A DNA stretch of 64,000 nt from Otatea glauca (lineage: Eukaryota; Streptophyta; Magnoliopsida; Poales; Poaceae), in assembly GCA_036346275.1 (NCBI GenBank), contig CM070711.1:61915078-61979077 (forward strand), read 5' to 3'. Below are positions 35,569 through 47,839 of the stretch, piece by piece. Numbering within the stretch: position 1 is the stretch's first letter; each line of letters starts with the position of its first letter. A program made the position numbers and the translations under genes. The notes under the pieces were generated by a model, which did no database searches, was not told where the DNA came from, and saw only the letters and a program-made list of their open reading frames with translations.

Positions 35569-38500
35569 TAGACCTGTCCAAACGGGCCGTCCGGCACGGT
35601 ACGGCCCGTTTAAAAATGGACACGGCCCGTTTAGGCTCGGCTCAGAACGGCCGGGCGTCGCGTGCTACCACGTCTTGAACCTCCGCCAGCACGGCTTGTT
35701 TGTTTGTCGCCGCGTCGCGTCTTGGCCGGTCCTTCAGCATACCAACGGGCGATCGGCCCGTGAGTCTGCTTAGCGCTAGAAAATTTGAAAAAAATTAGAA
35801 AAATTAGAAAAATAGATAAAATATGGTAAAAGTATGAAAAATTCGGAAAAATAGGAAAAATTAGAATAATTAGAAAAACTCGAATGATGAATAAAAACTT
35901 TTAAATATATATATAAATTAAGAAAAAGCTAAAATACAAGATAAATTCTAAAATAAGACAAATAATTTGAATTAAATAATAAGCTTTATTGATGTTTGGT
36001 CGCCTCGTTAAAAACTTTGCCAAGTAAAAACTCAACACGAAAAACCTTGGCAAAGAAAAAAGAGTACTACCTATAGCTCGATGATACAATAAAAAGTGAA
36101 GATTACAATTATTCTTCCTCATTATCTAGATAAAGATTTTGAACGTCTCTGCCAATTTCGGATTTTCGTAGTATGTTGAGCTCGTTGATTAGCTTGTTCC
36201 CAATCTTTCACAAAGGAGAAGTATTTTCACCATCTCACTAGTCGACTTGTTCTTCTCTCTTGATTATTCTTAGGATAGATCAAAGCGGACTCAAGAAACC
36301 GTGGAGACAGGCTGTTAACACATCCGTGCTAGTATGGAAAGCACCTGATATGTTATCTTGTGCTCGTGCCACCACCGCAAAATGTTGAACTCCTCTTCCT
36401 TCTCTTGGTAGTTGATGATTATCGCCATTGAGATAGGCGACTAGCTCCCCACTACTTGATGTGTCCGCACTTGTCGTTGATGTAGTTGAACTCCTTGAGG
36501 AAGAGCCACTGTACCCTATATCTTTCCCACGCGGTTTTCTTCTTACATTGTAGGTCTTTGGTGGAGGTCATTGCATGCGAACTCCAAAGAAATTTCGATC
36601 GTACTTATCATAAACTTGATTAAGTTAGCACGGACAGTTGAAAAATAACTAGAATAATCAGTATCTACCGCATCACTTAAAAGTGAGAGAACATTACCGA
36701 ATCCCCGAATTTTAGCTCTAGGATCTAAAATAAATGCAAATGCATATAACATAGGAATTTCTTGCCAATATTTTAAAAATTTAGTTTTCATAGCATAAAC
36801 AGCTTTCCGTAATATATTATCATTTTCGTAGCTCTTTAAGTGGGTAGCAATTTCTAAAATATGATGCACAATTAAAGGAGAGGTTGAATAATAAACTCCA
36901 GATAAAACAACAGTGGAATCAAAAAAATCTAAAAATGAAAGCAAGTATTTAGCAACATACCAATGTCGCTCTGTGAGTACCGGTTGACCATCCCGTGTAC
37001 GACAGTGCGTGTTAATAAAAACAGAAAATGTGCTCTCATATGGTATGACATTCTTAAGCATCAAGTAAGTAGAGTTTCATCTAACAGGCATATCCAAACC
37101 AAACTTACGCGGACGTACATTCATTGCAATACAATAAGTTTTATATGCTGCTACTCGTTGATTAGAATGAATTAAGAAAGATATTGCAGTACGAAAAGGT
37201 TCAATATACTGATTTAACCTCTTTAAACCAGATTTAACTATAAGATTAATAATATGGCAAGCACAACGCTGATGTAATAAGAAAGATTCAGCATATGAAT
37301 TGAAAAGCGGAGTAAGTATGTTCATGGCAGAAGTATTTGCGGAAGCATTATCTAATGTTATTGCAAAAATCTTATCATTAAGTCCAAAATCTTCCACAAC
37401 TTTTACAATACAATCAGCAATATTTTCACCAGTATGTGCTACATCAATTAATTTGAATCCTATGATTCTCATTTCTAGTTGCCAATCATCGTTTACATAA
37501 TGAGCAACTACACTAAGGTAATCCTCTTTAGCTCTACCACTCCATATATCGGATGTCAAAGACACGAGAAAAGTATGTGTACTAAATTTTTCTTTTAGCT
37601 TATTGCGATAATTATTATAATATTTAATCAAATCTCTAGTTGTTGTCCGTCTAGAAACCTGCAGAAAATCTAGGATTATGAGCGATCCTAATAAAGTTTT
37701 CAAACGCGGTGACTCACCAAAGTTTAAAGGAAGATCTTGAGAAGCGATTAAACGACAAAGAGATTCACGAGCTACCTCGATTGTAGTCGATTCGTCACGC
37801 ATCGCATCGGGGTTGTCTTTGCAGATCGTCGCCTCGAAGCCATTCCCGCTTTTTTCTATAACTGTCAAGATGCCTCTTCAAGTGCCCGTTCCACCAAGAT
37901 TTCGCGATTAATTTATGCTTGCAATATTTACAAACAACATACGATTTGGGCGTCGTTTGATATCTCAAAAATCGGTCGAAATCTTCCCGACTCGATGTAC
38001 TACGTCTTGCTCTTTTCGCCTTGCTTGCCGACGCAGTAGCACTTGTAGAGCTCGAAGATGGCACAGCTCCTGCAGCTTCTTGGCATATGATGCAAGAAGC
38101 TCCTCGGGTGAAATACCAAATCGGTCGAACGACGGAAAATCCCTGCTCCATAAAGCAAACTACAAGAAATAATGACGCTATTAATACTAAAATATGATTG
38201 AAAATACTAAAAAATAAAATAATAAATCACAATTATCACCTTGATTTCTTGTGAGGTCGAAAGCCGAATTTGATTTTTGACAAAACTATTTTTAATTTTG
38301 CCAAATTACCACTAAGAGCAAAAGAATTTCCACAAGAGAATGATTAGAAGAGAATGCAAGGTTGCTGGTGTAGAAATGAGGAGGGCAGCCACCTATTTAT
38401 AGGAAAAATTCGGGATTTTTCGAATTTTTCGAATTTTTATGAATTTTTAAATCTGCAACGGCTATAAACGGCTATTTTTTAAACGAGCCTAAACGGACGG

Positions 38501-38731
38501 ACCCGTGCCGTGCCGTGCGTGCCGGCCGTTGCCGTCTTGGCCGTCGCCGTCGCGTCGCGTCGGCGGCCCGCCAGAACGGGCCGTCTTGCGTCTTGCCACC
38601 GCGTCGCCTCCGGCCCAAGCACGCAAGACGGATTGGCCGTCTTAAGCGCGCCGTTTAGCGTTAGGCGTCGCGCGTGCCCACGATGCGGGCCTCGTCTTGC
38701 GCCCATTTGGCACGCCCGTTTGGCGTGTCTA
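35569..38731 (-). mobile_element. hAT-superfamily DNA transposon, nearly complete
   Basis: The element is 3163 bp long with inverted ends: TAGACCTGTCCAAACGGGC at the left, and TAGACACGCCAAACGGGC read inward from the right. Perfect 8-bp duplications GTTCGATG flank it (35561-35568 and 38732-38739). Both subterminal regions, about 200 bp each, are packed with cggcccgttt and cgtcgcgt words. Such GC-rich repeats are the usual transposase-binding zones of hAT elements. The transposase lies inside on the minus strand. Ends and duplications remain almost perfect although the transposase is broken. Confidence 0.92.
36270..38151 (-). pseudogene. hAT transposase, disrupted
   Basis: It starts at 38151. 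A BED-type zinc finger (CKYCKHKL then HLKRHL) lies near 37950-37870. A frameshift at the A-run near 37860 moves the frame to the catalytic core (LTSDIWSGRAKEDYLSV, ITLDNASANTSAM, RCACHIINLIVKSGL). A TGA at 37077-37079 replaces the Trp of the conserved RWNSTYLML motif. The core continues to 36543. After further breaks the C-terminal dimerisation region (NILRWWHEHKITYQVLSILA) can be read near 36400-36300. Breaks in at least three places make it inactive, though other copies could mobilise the element in trans. Confidence 0.88.
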
Positions 38732-38739
38732 GTTCGATG

Positions 38740-39421
38740 TCACGGTTCGGCACGAAGCCTAACTCGCACGGCTGGGTTGTCTTTGGGTCGACACGACAAC
38801 AGAGTACCGGCAGGCGTCGCTTGAGAATCGGCACGATGGGCGGCAAACGCCGACGACATCTTGAGAATGGATCGTGCGGGGCCGATAACTCAGGATGTGA
38901 GGAAGAAGCCTAGCATGAAGGTCACTGACTCACAGAGCATGATCGTCATGGATGCACCTAGTAGCATGAACGCCACCTCTATCGCCAACACCTGAGAGAG
39001 ACGAACAAAACGGGAGAGAGAGCTGAGAGAGATTGAGAGACTCTCAATCTCCCTCTCAATCTCTCTCATCTGTCTCGCTCACTCTCTTTCTCACTTATTG
39101 CCCCCCTCTCGTCCGTGTTAAGCACATCCCTCTCGCTCTATGTAACTGTTCAAAAATAATAAATTTTAGTTCTTTTTCTCATAATATTTGAATCTACTGC
39201 CTCAACTCCATGCGTTTTCGGCTACTTTCCTCTCGTTGCAATAGTGCAAATGGGTCGAGCCTGAGCCGGCATGACACGAAACAGTCATAAAGCGCAAATG
39301 GGCGTGCACGCTCACCGGCGGCCGGCCAAGACGGCGGCGGCACGACGAGCCGTCGCGACCAAAGACGGTTGAGCGAGTATACGATGGGCCTAGCCCGGCA
39401 CGACACGACGCCCACCTCTAT
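38740..39421. other. GC-rich segment with a second hAT-like end
   Basis: This segment begins with sequence resembling the flank left of the hAT element and ends at 39421. There the minus strand reads TAGAGGTGGGCGTCGTGTCG, similar to hAT termini. A gag/ctc-rich imperfect palindrome lies at 39000-39070. No matching left end or duplication was found, so this is at best a hAT remnant. Part of it may be the displaced promoter of the five-exon gene. Confidence 0.35.
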
Positions 39422-40408
39422 TCCTGATTCTGAATACACGATATTCTAGCTTTTAAATTTTATTTATAAATATATGCCATTCAACCATTTTTAAATAATT
39501 TTTAATGTTTTTCCTTTTGTATATTTCTACTATTTATTATTTTTGATATTATTTATTATCATATATTATAATAACACGCACCTTTCAAAAGCAATAAATG
39601 AGCTAACGAAGGAGAACGATTTAGTTATTCCTATATAAATCTTAGTTGAAATGTAAAATCCTACATAGTCCGGTCTATATCCCAACCAGGTGGTTTGGAT
39701 GGTGTCCTATTCCTACTGAGTTACTTTGGCAAGAGTCAGTAGCCAAGTAGTACAAAACAAACTTGCTTAGGTTGTAATCTTTTTTTTTTCTTATAATGGT
39801 TCAGGTTTTAATCTTGTTTTGGTGCTTTATTACGAGTTATTATATTGGGATCGATAGGGATTTAGGAGTGTTAGAGCACCAATGCAGTTTACTTCGGCAA
39901 GATCAGACGGTTCACAACGTGTCTATGTTGGAGTTCTAAAATTACGGGAGATTATGCTAGAGCGTGTTTGGGATGCAAGAATTTTGTAGAAATAAGTACA
40001 ATTCCTTCAACCTATATTCCGAAAAGAGCCTTAGTGTAGTAACACCAATTATTCGTTTTGTTGGATCCATTCGTGCATATACAAAATTTTAAATAAATCC
40101 ATTGCACTACCAAAAAAATTGAAAAGAACGAGCTATCGGCAAGTATATCTTATACAAGTTTGTGATTAATCCGACCAAAATAAATCATAGAAGAAGAATA
40201 GAGCGAGGGATGCAAACAGTCCGATCCGGATTGGAATGTTCATGGCCTGTGTAGGAAATGAAAGGGTAAATATTCGTCTCTTAGGTTTTGTTTGGATGAG
40301 TGGTAATTCTTTAAAAGGTTTTAAGATTTACTTCAAATTTAAATTTAATTCTAAAATATTTCAATGAAATACCCTTAATTCAAACATCCCGTGTCCTTTT
40401 TCGAAGGG
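39422..40408. other. AT-rich intergenic sequence
   Basis: I see no gene, RNA or element ends here. Small AT-rich ORFs have no family motifs. Confidence 0.4.
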
Positions 40409-40418
40409 GTGCTTTCCG

Positions 40419-41077
40419 GAATTTTTATTTTAAATAATACATTTTTTATTCAAATTGCAAAAATATACGTTGATCTCAAAAAATTACAAAAATATACTTT
40501 TGTCGCCCGAACATGGGGCGATCGCCCATATATAGGGCGATCGGTGCGGTTTTCAACGCGCGATATTTCATCTGTCTGCAGTCAGTTGCTAAAGAAAATC
40601 ATAACTTTTTCATATGATGTCAGATGGAGATGAACTTTATATGAAAATTGTAGCTCTCGACGGGATATACAACTTTTGTATACAAATGTTTTTCATTTGA
40701 ATCCGTTTACATAGCCAAAAACATGATAGAAGTTTCAGATCTAAAAACAGATCTGTTTTTAGATCTGAACATTCTATCCAATTTTTGATCATCTAAATCG
40801 ATTCAAATTGAAAAAGTTTATATACAAAAGTTGTAGATCCCGTCGAGAGCTATAATTTTCATATAAAGTTCATCTCCATCCGACATCATATGGAAAAGTT
40901 ATGATTTTTTTTAGGAACTGACTGCAGACAGAGGAAATATCGCGCGTTTAGAGCGGCACCGATCGCCCGTATATGGGGCCGTATACGGGCGATAAAAGTA
41001 TATTTTTGTAATTTTTTGAGATGGACGTATATTTTTATAATTTGAATAAAAAATTATATTATTTAAAATAAAAATTC
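40419..41077. mobile_element. Loop-free foldback element, Mutator-like
   Basis: The left arm (40419-40751, 333 bp) and right arm (40752-41077, 326 bp) are inverted copies of each other along almost their whole length. They meet at cagatctg with no spacer. The ends read GAATTTTTATTTT and its complement. Flanks GTGCTTTCCG (40409-40418) and GTGCTTCCCG (41078-41087) match at nine of ten bases, the target duplication size of Mutator elements. Each arm carries a GGGCGATCG-type module near its outer end. The first 80 bp resemble the left end of the MULE at 42418. A transcript would form a hairpin of more than 300 bp. Confidence 0.88.
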
Positions 41078-41087
41078 GTGCTTCCCG

Positions 41088-42417
41088 TTGGGATTTGTGG
41101 GCCGAACCACTCGAATATCACGTGGTCAGCAGGCTATGGACTAGTGATGGGCTGATGGAAATTAAAATAGCTTTTGTACACTAAGCTTTGCTAGATATGT
41201 ATCGCGGAAAAGTCAGTAAAACTTGGCGAATACGTATTTTTGCTACGGATAAAAATAATATCACCTAACACGTTAAACTGTTGTCGCTAGTTTGTACCTT
41301 GCGCCATGCTCTCAGCTTTGCCCAATGCCTATCGAGTTCCATCCCGACCCACACATTGTCTTTGTTGTCGAGTTTAGCTTAAACTATGCATTTCGTTTCA
41401 TCACCGTTGTTTGTGTCGCACCTCTACCATACACCATGAAGGAATGAAAGGGGTTGTTGAGATAAGTATTGTATTTTTTTAATAATTAATTTGTTTTTTA
41501 TGGGGCAAATTTTTCTTACAGATTTTTTTAGGGTGGAAGAGGGATTTGAAGGGAGGTGAATAGAGGTTGAGAAGTTGAAGAATGAATCATACACTATCAC
41601 AACGGAAATCAGGTTTGGCAATCACAAGGAAGATTGTGTACCCTAACTCAAATAAACAGGCACGGGACTAGCCCGTTGTCCCGAGGACAAGAAAAAGGCT
41701 GTGTTTAGCCTTTTCGTGCGTGATCCCAATCGTGGACCGTAACTGTTAAGTTGATATGGACATTATCTTAGGTTCCCGTATAGGTAAAAATGCCTTTTCC
41801 TATAAATATTATCAAGGACCTAGGTGATTTTTACCCGCTTCTCAGTGCTCGCAGTTTCAAGGTGAAGATCCTCGTTAATCCTTTTTAGGATTTTTTTCGT
41901 ATACGCTGGCATGAGCGAATAACATTTTTTATTCGTTCTTGCAGGAACGAAATGCATGGTGCTTCAGGTTTAGGGTTCGACGGGGTGTGACTTGTGGATG
42001 GTTCGAACGCGGCATTTTCCTTCGATAAGTTGAGGTACTTTTGCCAACTCTCGGAGGTGGATCCCGAAGCCGACCCAGAAGAATTCATCCAATTTATGAG
42101 AGCGGATTCGCTACCGAAGAAGTAGTTTATTTTAAAAGAGTAAAGATTATGAGAAAAACACAGAAAACTAATCTTTTCCGATTGAACATGAAACAACATG
42201 CTTGTCGACGAACAGTACATGTCAAGGATGACTTACAAAAGAAACCACATAGTAAGTGCAACTTCAGCAATTAGTCAACACAATCCTGGATACAAAATAG
42301 TGACCAATAAAAAACATTAAGCTCACAAAGTAAAGGAACCGAGTCCAAATTTACACAAACAAGTAACAATATGATTCATAAGGATTTTCCAAACTCGATC
42401 ACGGCAGGTTCTTGACG
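41088..42417. other. Intergenic; one tiny ORF remnant on the plus strand
   Basis: Most is featureless. At about 41800 a cctataaatatt TATA-like box is followed by leader-like sequence and a ttcttgcag acceptor-like site (41936-41944). A roughly 40-codon frame (about 41996-42125, DKLRYFCQLSEVDPEADPEE) ends in TAG. It could be a remnant of a gene or TE leader. I do not recognise it. Confidence 0.35.
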
Positions 42418-42496
42418 GAATTTTTTTAAATAATATATTTTTTATTTAAATTGCATAAATATATCTCGATCTGAAAAAAATTGCAAAAATATACCT

Positions 42497-42700
42497 CTGT
42501 CGCCATATGGTTTGGCGACAAGAGTGCAAAACGTAGAAAAAATTGAGTCAGCGCTGATGTGACGCCAAATTTTAGGGCGAGAGGACCCTGTCGCCCCACC
42601 ATTGGGCGATTGGACTCTGTCGTCCACCATTGAGCGATTGGACTGAATCGCCTGACTATAGGGCGACTGTAATAAGTCGCCCCACCATCGGGCAACAGGG
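42497..42700. repeat. CTGTCGCC/GGCGACAG module, left side of the MULE
   Basis: Repeated units read like tctgtcgccatatggtttggcgaca, accattgggcgattggact and ctatagggcgact. The unit is a short inverted pair of GTCGCC and GGCGAC around ccatnnggg-type spacers. Similar modules lie at 40502-40550, 40940-41000, 52018-52120, 61266-61350 and 63145-63215. Confidence 0.8.
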
Positions 42701-43281
42701 CGACGGAGCCCCGAATAAATTCTAAAATCATAAAAAAAAAATTAGAGGAAATTAAATTTATGAGGAGCTATTTTGCACTGATTTTATTCAAAAATTCGAT
42801 GTAACTTGCCAGTATTAATTATTAAAAATCAGTGTTATTTTGACGGTTGCTAGAATTTAAAGTTCAAACTAGGGTGCAATAAATTCTAAAAAATTCATAT
42901 TTATCGATGATAATCATAATTCATGTAGTGTTTTACAAAATTACGTGTCAGTTAATTATTTTGGCAAAAAAATCAAATTTTGTTGTTCCTCATTCTCTTT
43001 TCGGTGTGCGACAAATTTGACGACAAATCATAGTAAAATATTGGAAATGAATAAAATCCGATATTGATATTACAAAATGCAGGGCTAGGTCACAAACTGG
43101 GATACAACATAGGTAAATGACTTGAGGAATTCATAAAACTGGGATACAACATAGGTACATACATACCTTAGAGAACTCATAAAACTAGGACACAACATAG
43201 TACATGCCTCTGGTGAAGGACTAAGTACATTTTATTGCCATAGTTGTCGGAATAGGGCATGGTCAAATGGACGATAGTTAT

Positions 43282-44181
43282 CTATTGGTTGCTGACGGGT
43301 ACTACGTTTGGATACCTGATAGGGCTTAATGTAATATCATCGTCAGGATTCTCAGGACTCGGAGGACGCAAGGTTCGTGGCCTAGGTGGCATGAAATTGT
43401 CATCATCATCGTCATTTGTACGGTTAGGAGGTACCCCTCCTTCAGTGCTGGTTGAACGTCCTCTTGCATTGTTGCTTGAACGGCCTGTTGTAGTAGCGCT
43501 TGAACGGCCTGTTGTGGTAGTGCTCGAACGTCGATGTCTAAGTGACATGAAATCGTCATCGTCATTGTTATTTGCGTAGTTAGGAGCAAGCCCCCCTTCG
43601 GTGGTTGTTGAACGTCCTCTTAAACTTGCTCCCGCAACAGTGCTGAGTCAACCTCTACCCCTCAAGTTAGATCCTTTTTTGCATCTTCTGCGTGAACCAG
43701 GTATCACACCCTCGCTGAAGAGCATATACATCGCCACGAATTCTGGGATATCTTTGTTCAACAACTCTTTATCTTCCGAGAATGACTAACACACAAGACG
43801 AGCATACGAATTAGTTAACTTATGGATAATGCTAAAAAGATTAGTAGGGTGAACAAATTGGAAATAACTAACCTTAATATATTCTGCATACTGATCGGGC
43901 AGTATCATTACCCCATAAAGTCTCGTAGAGAAACCTGTAGCAGAAGGGTGGTCGGCTAGTTCACACACCCTGAAATACCTTTAACGCCACCCTTGCAAGT
44001 GCGCCTTGAGGTCGTCGGAGGTCACAAGGTTCAGGCCAGAGGTTGTCACGTTATGCCTCGATAATGTCGGACACCACTCTTGTAATTTGGACACCACTTT
44101 ACTGAGGTTCTCCTCCTTGAATGGATCATCCTTCCTATTACACGTAACTTTCAACATCTAATGAAGGGCAACGCTGCTCAT
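43282..44181 (-). pseudogene. Unrecognised two-exon ORF carried by the MULE
   Basis: Exon A is 44181-43873, with a gttagt donor. Exon B is 43785-43282, with a tag acceptor, and the join is phase 0. The frame reads sensibly throughout (FKEENLSKVVSKLQEWCPT, HNVTTSGLNLVTSDDL, SATGFSTRLYGVMILPDQY, LLNKDIPEFVAMYMLFSEG), but three in-frame stops break it: TAG at 44158, TAA near 43980, TGA near 43648. The C-terminal third holds a roughly 55-residue tandem duplication (RGRSTTTEGG, an Asp run, then Arg/Pro-rich). I recognise no domain. It lies just inside the MULE end, downstream of the PMD gene on the same strand, so it is likely element cargo. About 270 codons if intact. Confidence 0.6.
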
Positions 44182-45344
44182 ATCAGGTATCCACGAGAAT
44201 GCTCTGGTAGAGGATCCAGTTATGGTGAAGTGTGAGTGGGAGTTGTGTATGTGTGCCTGCGGTTTGACCTTTTATAGACTCGAAGGGGTGGTGTATGGAC
44301 TAAGTGTTGGAAGGTAAGATTCAAACATACAGATGGATAGCAAAATGCCGGAGTGTGTAGTCAAGTCGGACTGAAAAGGCAGTTATGCATGTAAGGTGTC
44401 AGTACTGACAAATGTACTGTGCAATAAGTGGTCACTTCAGAGTTAAAAGTAGGCAGTGAGTGATCACTTCGGACTGTGTAGAGTGTAGTCAAATCAACCT
44501 GAAAAGTTTAAAGCATTGGCAGAGTGTTGCAAATTGTCGCTGCAAAAGATGATGGATGCTTTCTTTTTTGACAACTCATCCTGACAAAGCTACTACCTGT
44601 GACTTATCTAATCGGCCTGACAAAGCTGCACGCCCGTGAGTTGTCTAATCGCCCTGAAAAAGCTGCTGCATGAGAGTTGTCTAATTAAAGGCTTAAGTGT
44701 TTTAGAATCTGCGCCTGTAGTGATCGTTTAGGGTGTTTGCTTTGACAGGATTGAGATGCAAAGCAAGGTTTAAATAGGATATTTTTTCAGATTATGGTAG
44801 TACATATATCAAAGTGTGTTTCCAGACTATTCCTCTATAATTTTTCATTCAAACATGTTATTTTATAGGGTGCGGAAAACGCTTAAGTGACCATGCAGTT
44901 TACACGATTGCGGTCCAGTTTTCTTTCTAAGTTTGCGACTGCAACGCATAGGATATTTTAACCATTTTTGAGGCATTAGTAGCGGATATTTTAACCATTT
45001 TTAACTAATTGACTCTTTGTGTTTGAAAGCAGGTCCTATTGTAAAAAAATAACAGTATTGCATAACCAAATATAATAGTTCGTGATCATAAAAACCATAT
45101 GCCGTACAAAATATCTGGAATGGATTAACTAAATATATAAGATAAAAAGTTTCAACAATCCAAAACATAAGAAACTACTGCCGGCCCCGTTTCGGGGCGC
45201 TCCTCACGGCTGGGCAGGCCTCCTGTGAATCTGCCCCTGCGAGTAAGTCAATTGCGCTGGCGCATGGTGGGCCCTCTGTGGTCTAGCTAGAGGTGTAGCG
45301 TACTCCGGCTGAGAAGGCTGCGTCAGTGGTGGTGCTCCTTGCAA
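44182..45344. other. Non-coding gap inside the composite MULE
   Basis: No ORF with recognisable motifs lies between the PMD gene and the third ORF. Some of the right part (45180-45340) continues the GC-rich reading of the PMD 3' end and may be its 3' UTR. Confidence 0.45.
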
Positions 45345-47810
45345 CTACAATGGTCCAGGCTTATCTGCATCAACGAAGTAGCTCGACACACCACCATCGT
45401 CGAGGTCGTAGTCCGCGTGGACTAGATCATCAGGCTGCCCCTCGTAGTCGTCAGGTGCAGGTGAAGCTGTAGACGGGAACCATCGTGCCTGTGAGCCTGT
45501 AACAAATAAAGAATTGTTGAGAGCATTCAAAAAATGATTGCAAAACATAGAAAGTGTGATTAAGTACTCACCACCGATGTGAGCGGCTAGACCAGCGTGT
45601 CTAGCAGCTCGCCCTCTCACAGACGGCTGCATGATGATGCCACAAGAGGCTGTAGCATGTGAAGATGGACCTGCAGCACCCCTACCTCCACTAAACGGCA
45701 CATCGTGAGCCACATCGGGAGGCTGGCGACATCCCGCCAACTCGAGGACGCGCCTCGAGCTCTCTCTAAACCTTGTGAAGAAAGAGGTCACCTCCTCTCT
45801 AGTCACGTCAACCCCACAGGTCAGACGAGAGAGGAAGCTCCCTGACTCCTCGTAGTACTGGCCTAGCACATCAGTCTGAAAAATACAATATGAATTAGTT
45901 AGCACCTTTACCAACTGATTGGAAATGAGATCGTATATTGGACGCAACGTACCACACTGTGCAGAGCCGAGTCGGTATGGACGGGATACGTGTCCCTCAC
46001 CCTGGGAACGTGTCTAGGAGGATCGAGGTCGATACGTACCAAACGCAGATGGGTACGAAAATTATACCACTGTCGGTAGTCGAGGTACGTCTGTGGGTCG
46101 TACGCCGCATCCTCAGCATGGACGTCGTCCAGGGCTCCTCCCCACTCCTCGACCCATGGCGCCATACGTATATGCCAGGGGTGGCCCTATGCACACCCTT
46201 CCTAATCTGCCAGCGGATAAGAAATAAATATAGCATTATTAGATGGCATTACACGATAATAATCAGAGAACATCGATGTAGGGAACTTACGTGTGGGCAC
46301 CATATGGGACCTCACGCCCGACCTGGACTGGGAGCTCCGGTCGTAGACTAAACTGCCTCATTACTCAATGGACAGCGTAGCCCTCCACCTGGACGTCGAA
46401 CAGGAGAAACTGACGTGTACGCCAGTATGCCGTGTCATGTGTGCATAGGCTGGACAACCCACCCGTCACACATATGTGCACCTATGCCTCTGTGTACGGC
46501 GTCCAGCGTACGTGGTCGTCGGTGAGGTGGTCAAACGCAGCGACAAACTGCAGGTAGCCTAGCCGCACCGTCCTGTGTGCCCACCTAGGCTACAGTGACG
46601 ATAGAAAAATCAATGCAGAACGTTACTGTTAGTACTGACAAATGTTAAAGTGAATGTTTCACAATCATGATTGCAATATCTTACCCGTCGGTGACACCAG
46701 ATGGTTCCCATGGTCGAAGCATCAATGTCGTCATCACCGCCATGTACAAGAGGATGCAAGTCGATGTTGGGCCGCCCGATCTGGAACCTCTCATATGCCC
46801 AAAGTTGTACAAGCAGTGGACATCCGGTGAAGGTCGACCCATCGGCGATCCGTCCACAGTCGTCACAGAGTGCACGGTACGTGGCGCACAGCATAGCCGA
46901 CCCCCAGGAGTACTGCGGCACGGCATCAAGGGGTGCGTCCGCAATCGCCCTCGCGAACTGGACGAGGTGCCTGTCCACGCTATCCCCATGGGAGCTTGTG
47001 AACATGTACCAGCCAAAGAGACACAGCAGGAACGCCTCCAGGTGGCGACACCCTCACCTCGTCTGCAGGCTCGACGATGTGCTCCACCTATAAATTTAAA
47101 CTTTCTTGGTTTAGCCAGTATATGCACAATTAAGTTTTAAAGGTTAGTTGCGTACCCAGAACTGTCGAAGCCATCTCAGTGTCGAACCATGTGTGCTGGT
47201 GAAGGGTCGGTACATAGCTACAGCTAGCACACCCTAGAACCTCGCAACTAGCTCCTGGCGCCACATCGCGTCGACGTCCTGGGGCACCACAGGGTCACCG
47301 ACAATCGGGAGTCCAAGGAGGTACGAGACGTCCTCCAAAGTGATCGCCATATCCCCGACAGGTAGATGGAAGGTGTGCATCTCTGGCCTCCACCGATCCA
47401 ACAGAGCGGTGAGCAGGGACCTATCGAACAGGAAACGATGACTCACGTCCCGTCCCTGCACATCGTCGTGCGTCGCCTGCACCATTCGGGCGAGTGGCAG
47501 CAATCCTGATGCTTGAAGCCTACGAAACAAAAATGTGAAATTAATATCAGCACCACACTAATTAATTAATATACATTATGATACTACATCAAACATATTT
47601 AGAAATTTGAAGAATAGTATGTTACCTGGGGATCCAACAAGAATCGATCGTTCAGAGCTTCTGCGGTGGCCTCAGTCGTAGTACGCCAAGCACCAGAGGA
47701 TCCTGTCCCTCCTCTGGAAAAGCAGTGGCGTAGTGGGTACGGTGACGACGATCAACGATCGGATCTAACAACTCAAATGGCCAGTCATCATCTCCATCCT
47801 GGTGAGCCAT
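45345..47810 (-). pseudogene. Plant mobile domain (PMD) gene, seven exons, disrupted
   Basis: Exons on the minus strand: 47810-47626, about 47530-47156, about 47091-46685, 46589-46291, 46206-45953, 45875-45572 and 45496-45345. Most have clear GT-AG borders. The PMD core reads HTFHLPVGDMAITLEDVSYL and LGLPIVGDP, then LLCLFGWYMFTSSHGDSVDR, PQYSWGSAMLCATYRALC and GCPLLVQLWAYERF. The C-terminal part reads EEWGGALDDV and YDPQTYLDYRQWYN. PMD proteins (the MAIN/MAIL group in hosts) act in genome stability and silencing, and many copies are TE-borne. A TAG near 47234, two stops in exon 4 and at least one frameshift in exon 1 break it. It is on the same strand as the transposase upstream and the unrecognised ORF downstream. 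Confidence 0.88.
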
Positions 47811-47839
47811 ACCTGCAAATTACAAAAATAAAAGTTATA

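Noticed and set aside
35569..39421. A larger hAT element enclosing the one at 35569-38731
   Set aside because: A second hAT-like end exists at 39421, but no matching left end or 8-bp duplication is visible on the other side.
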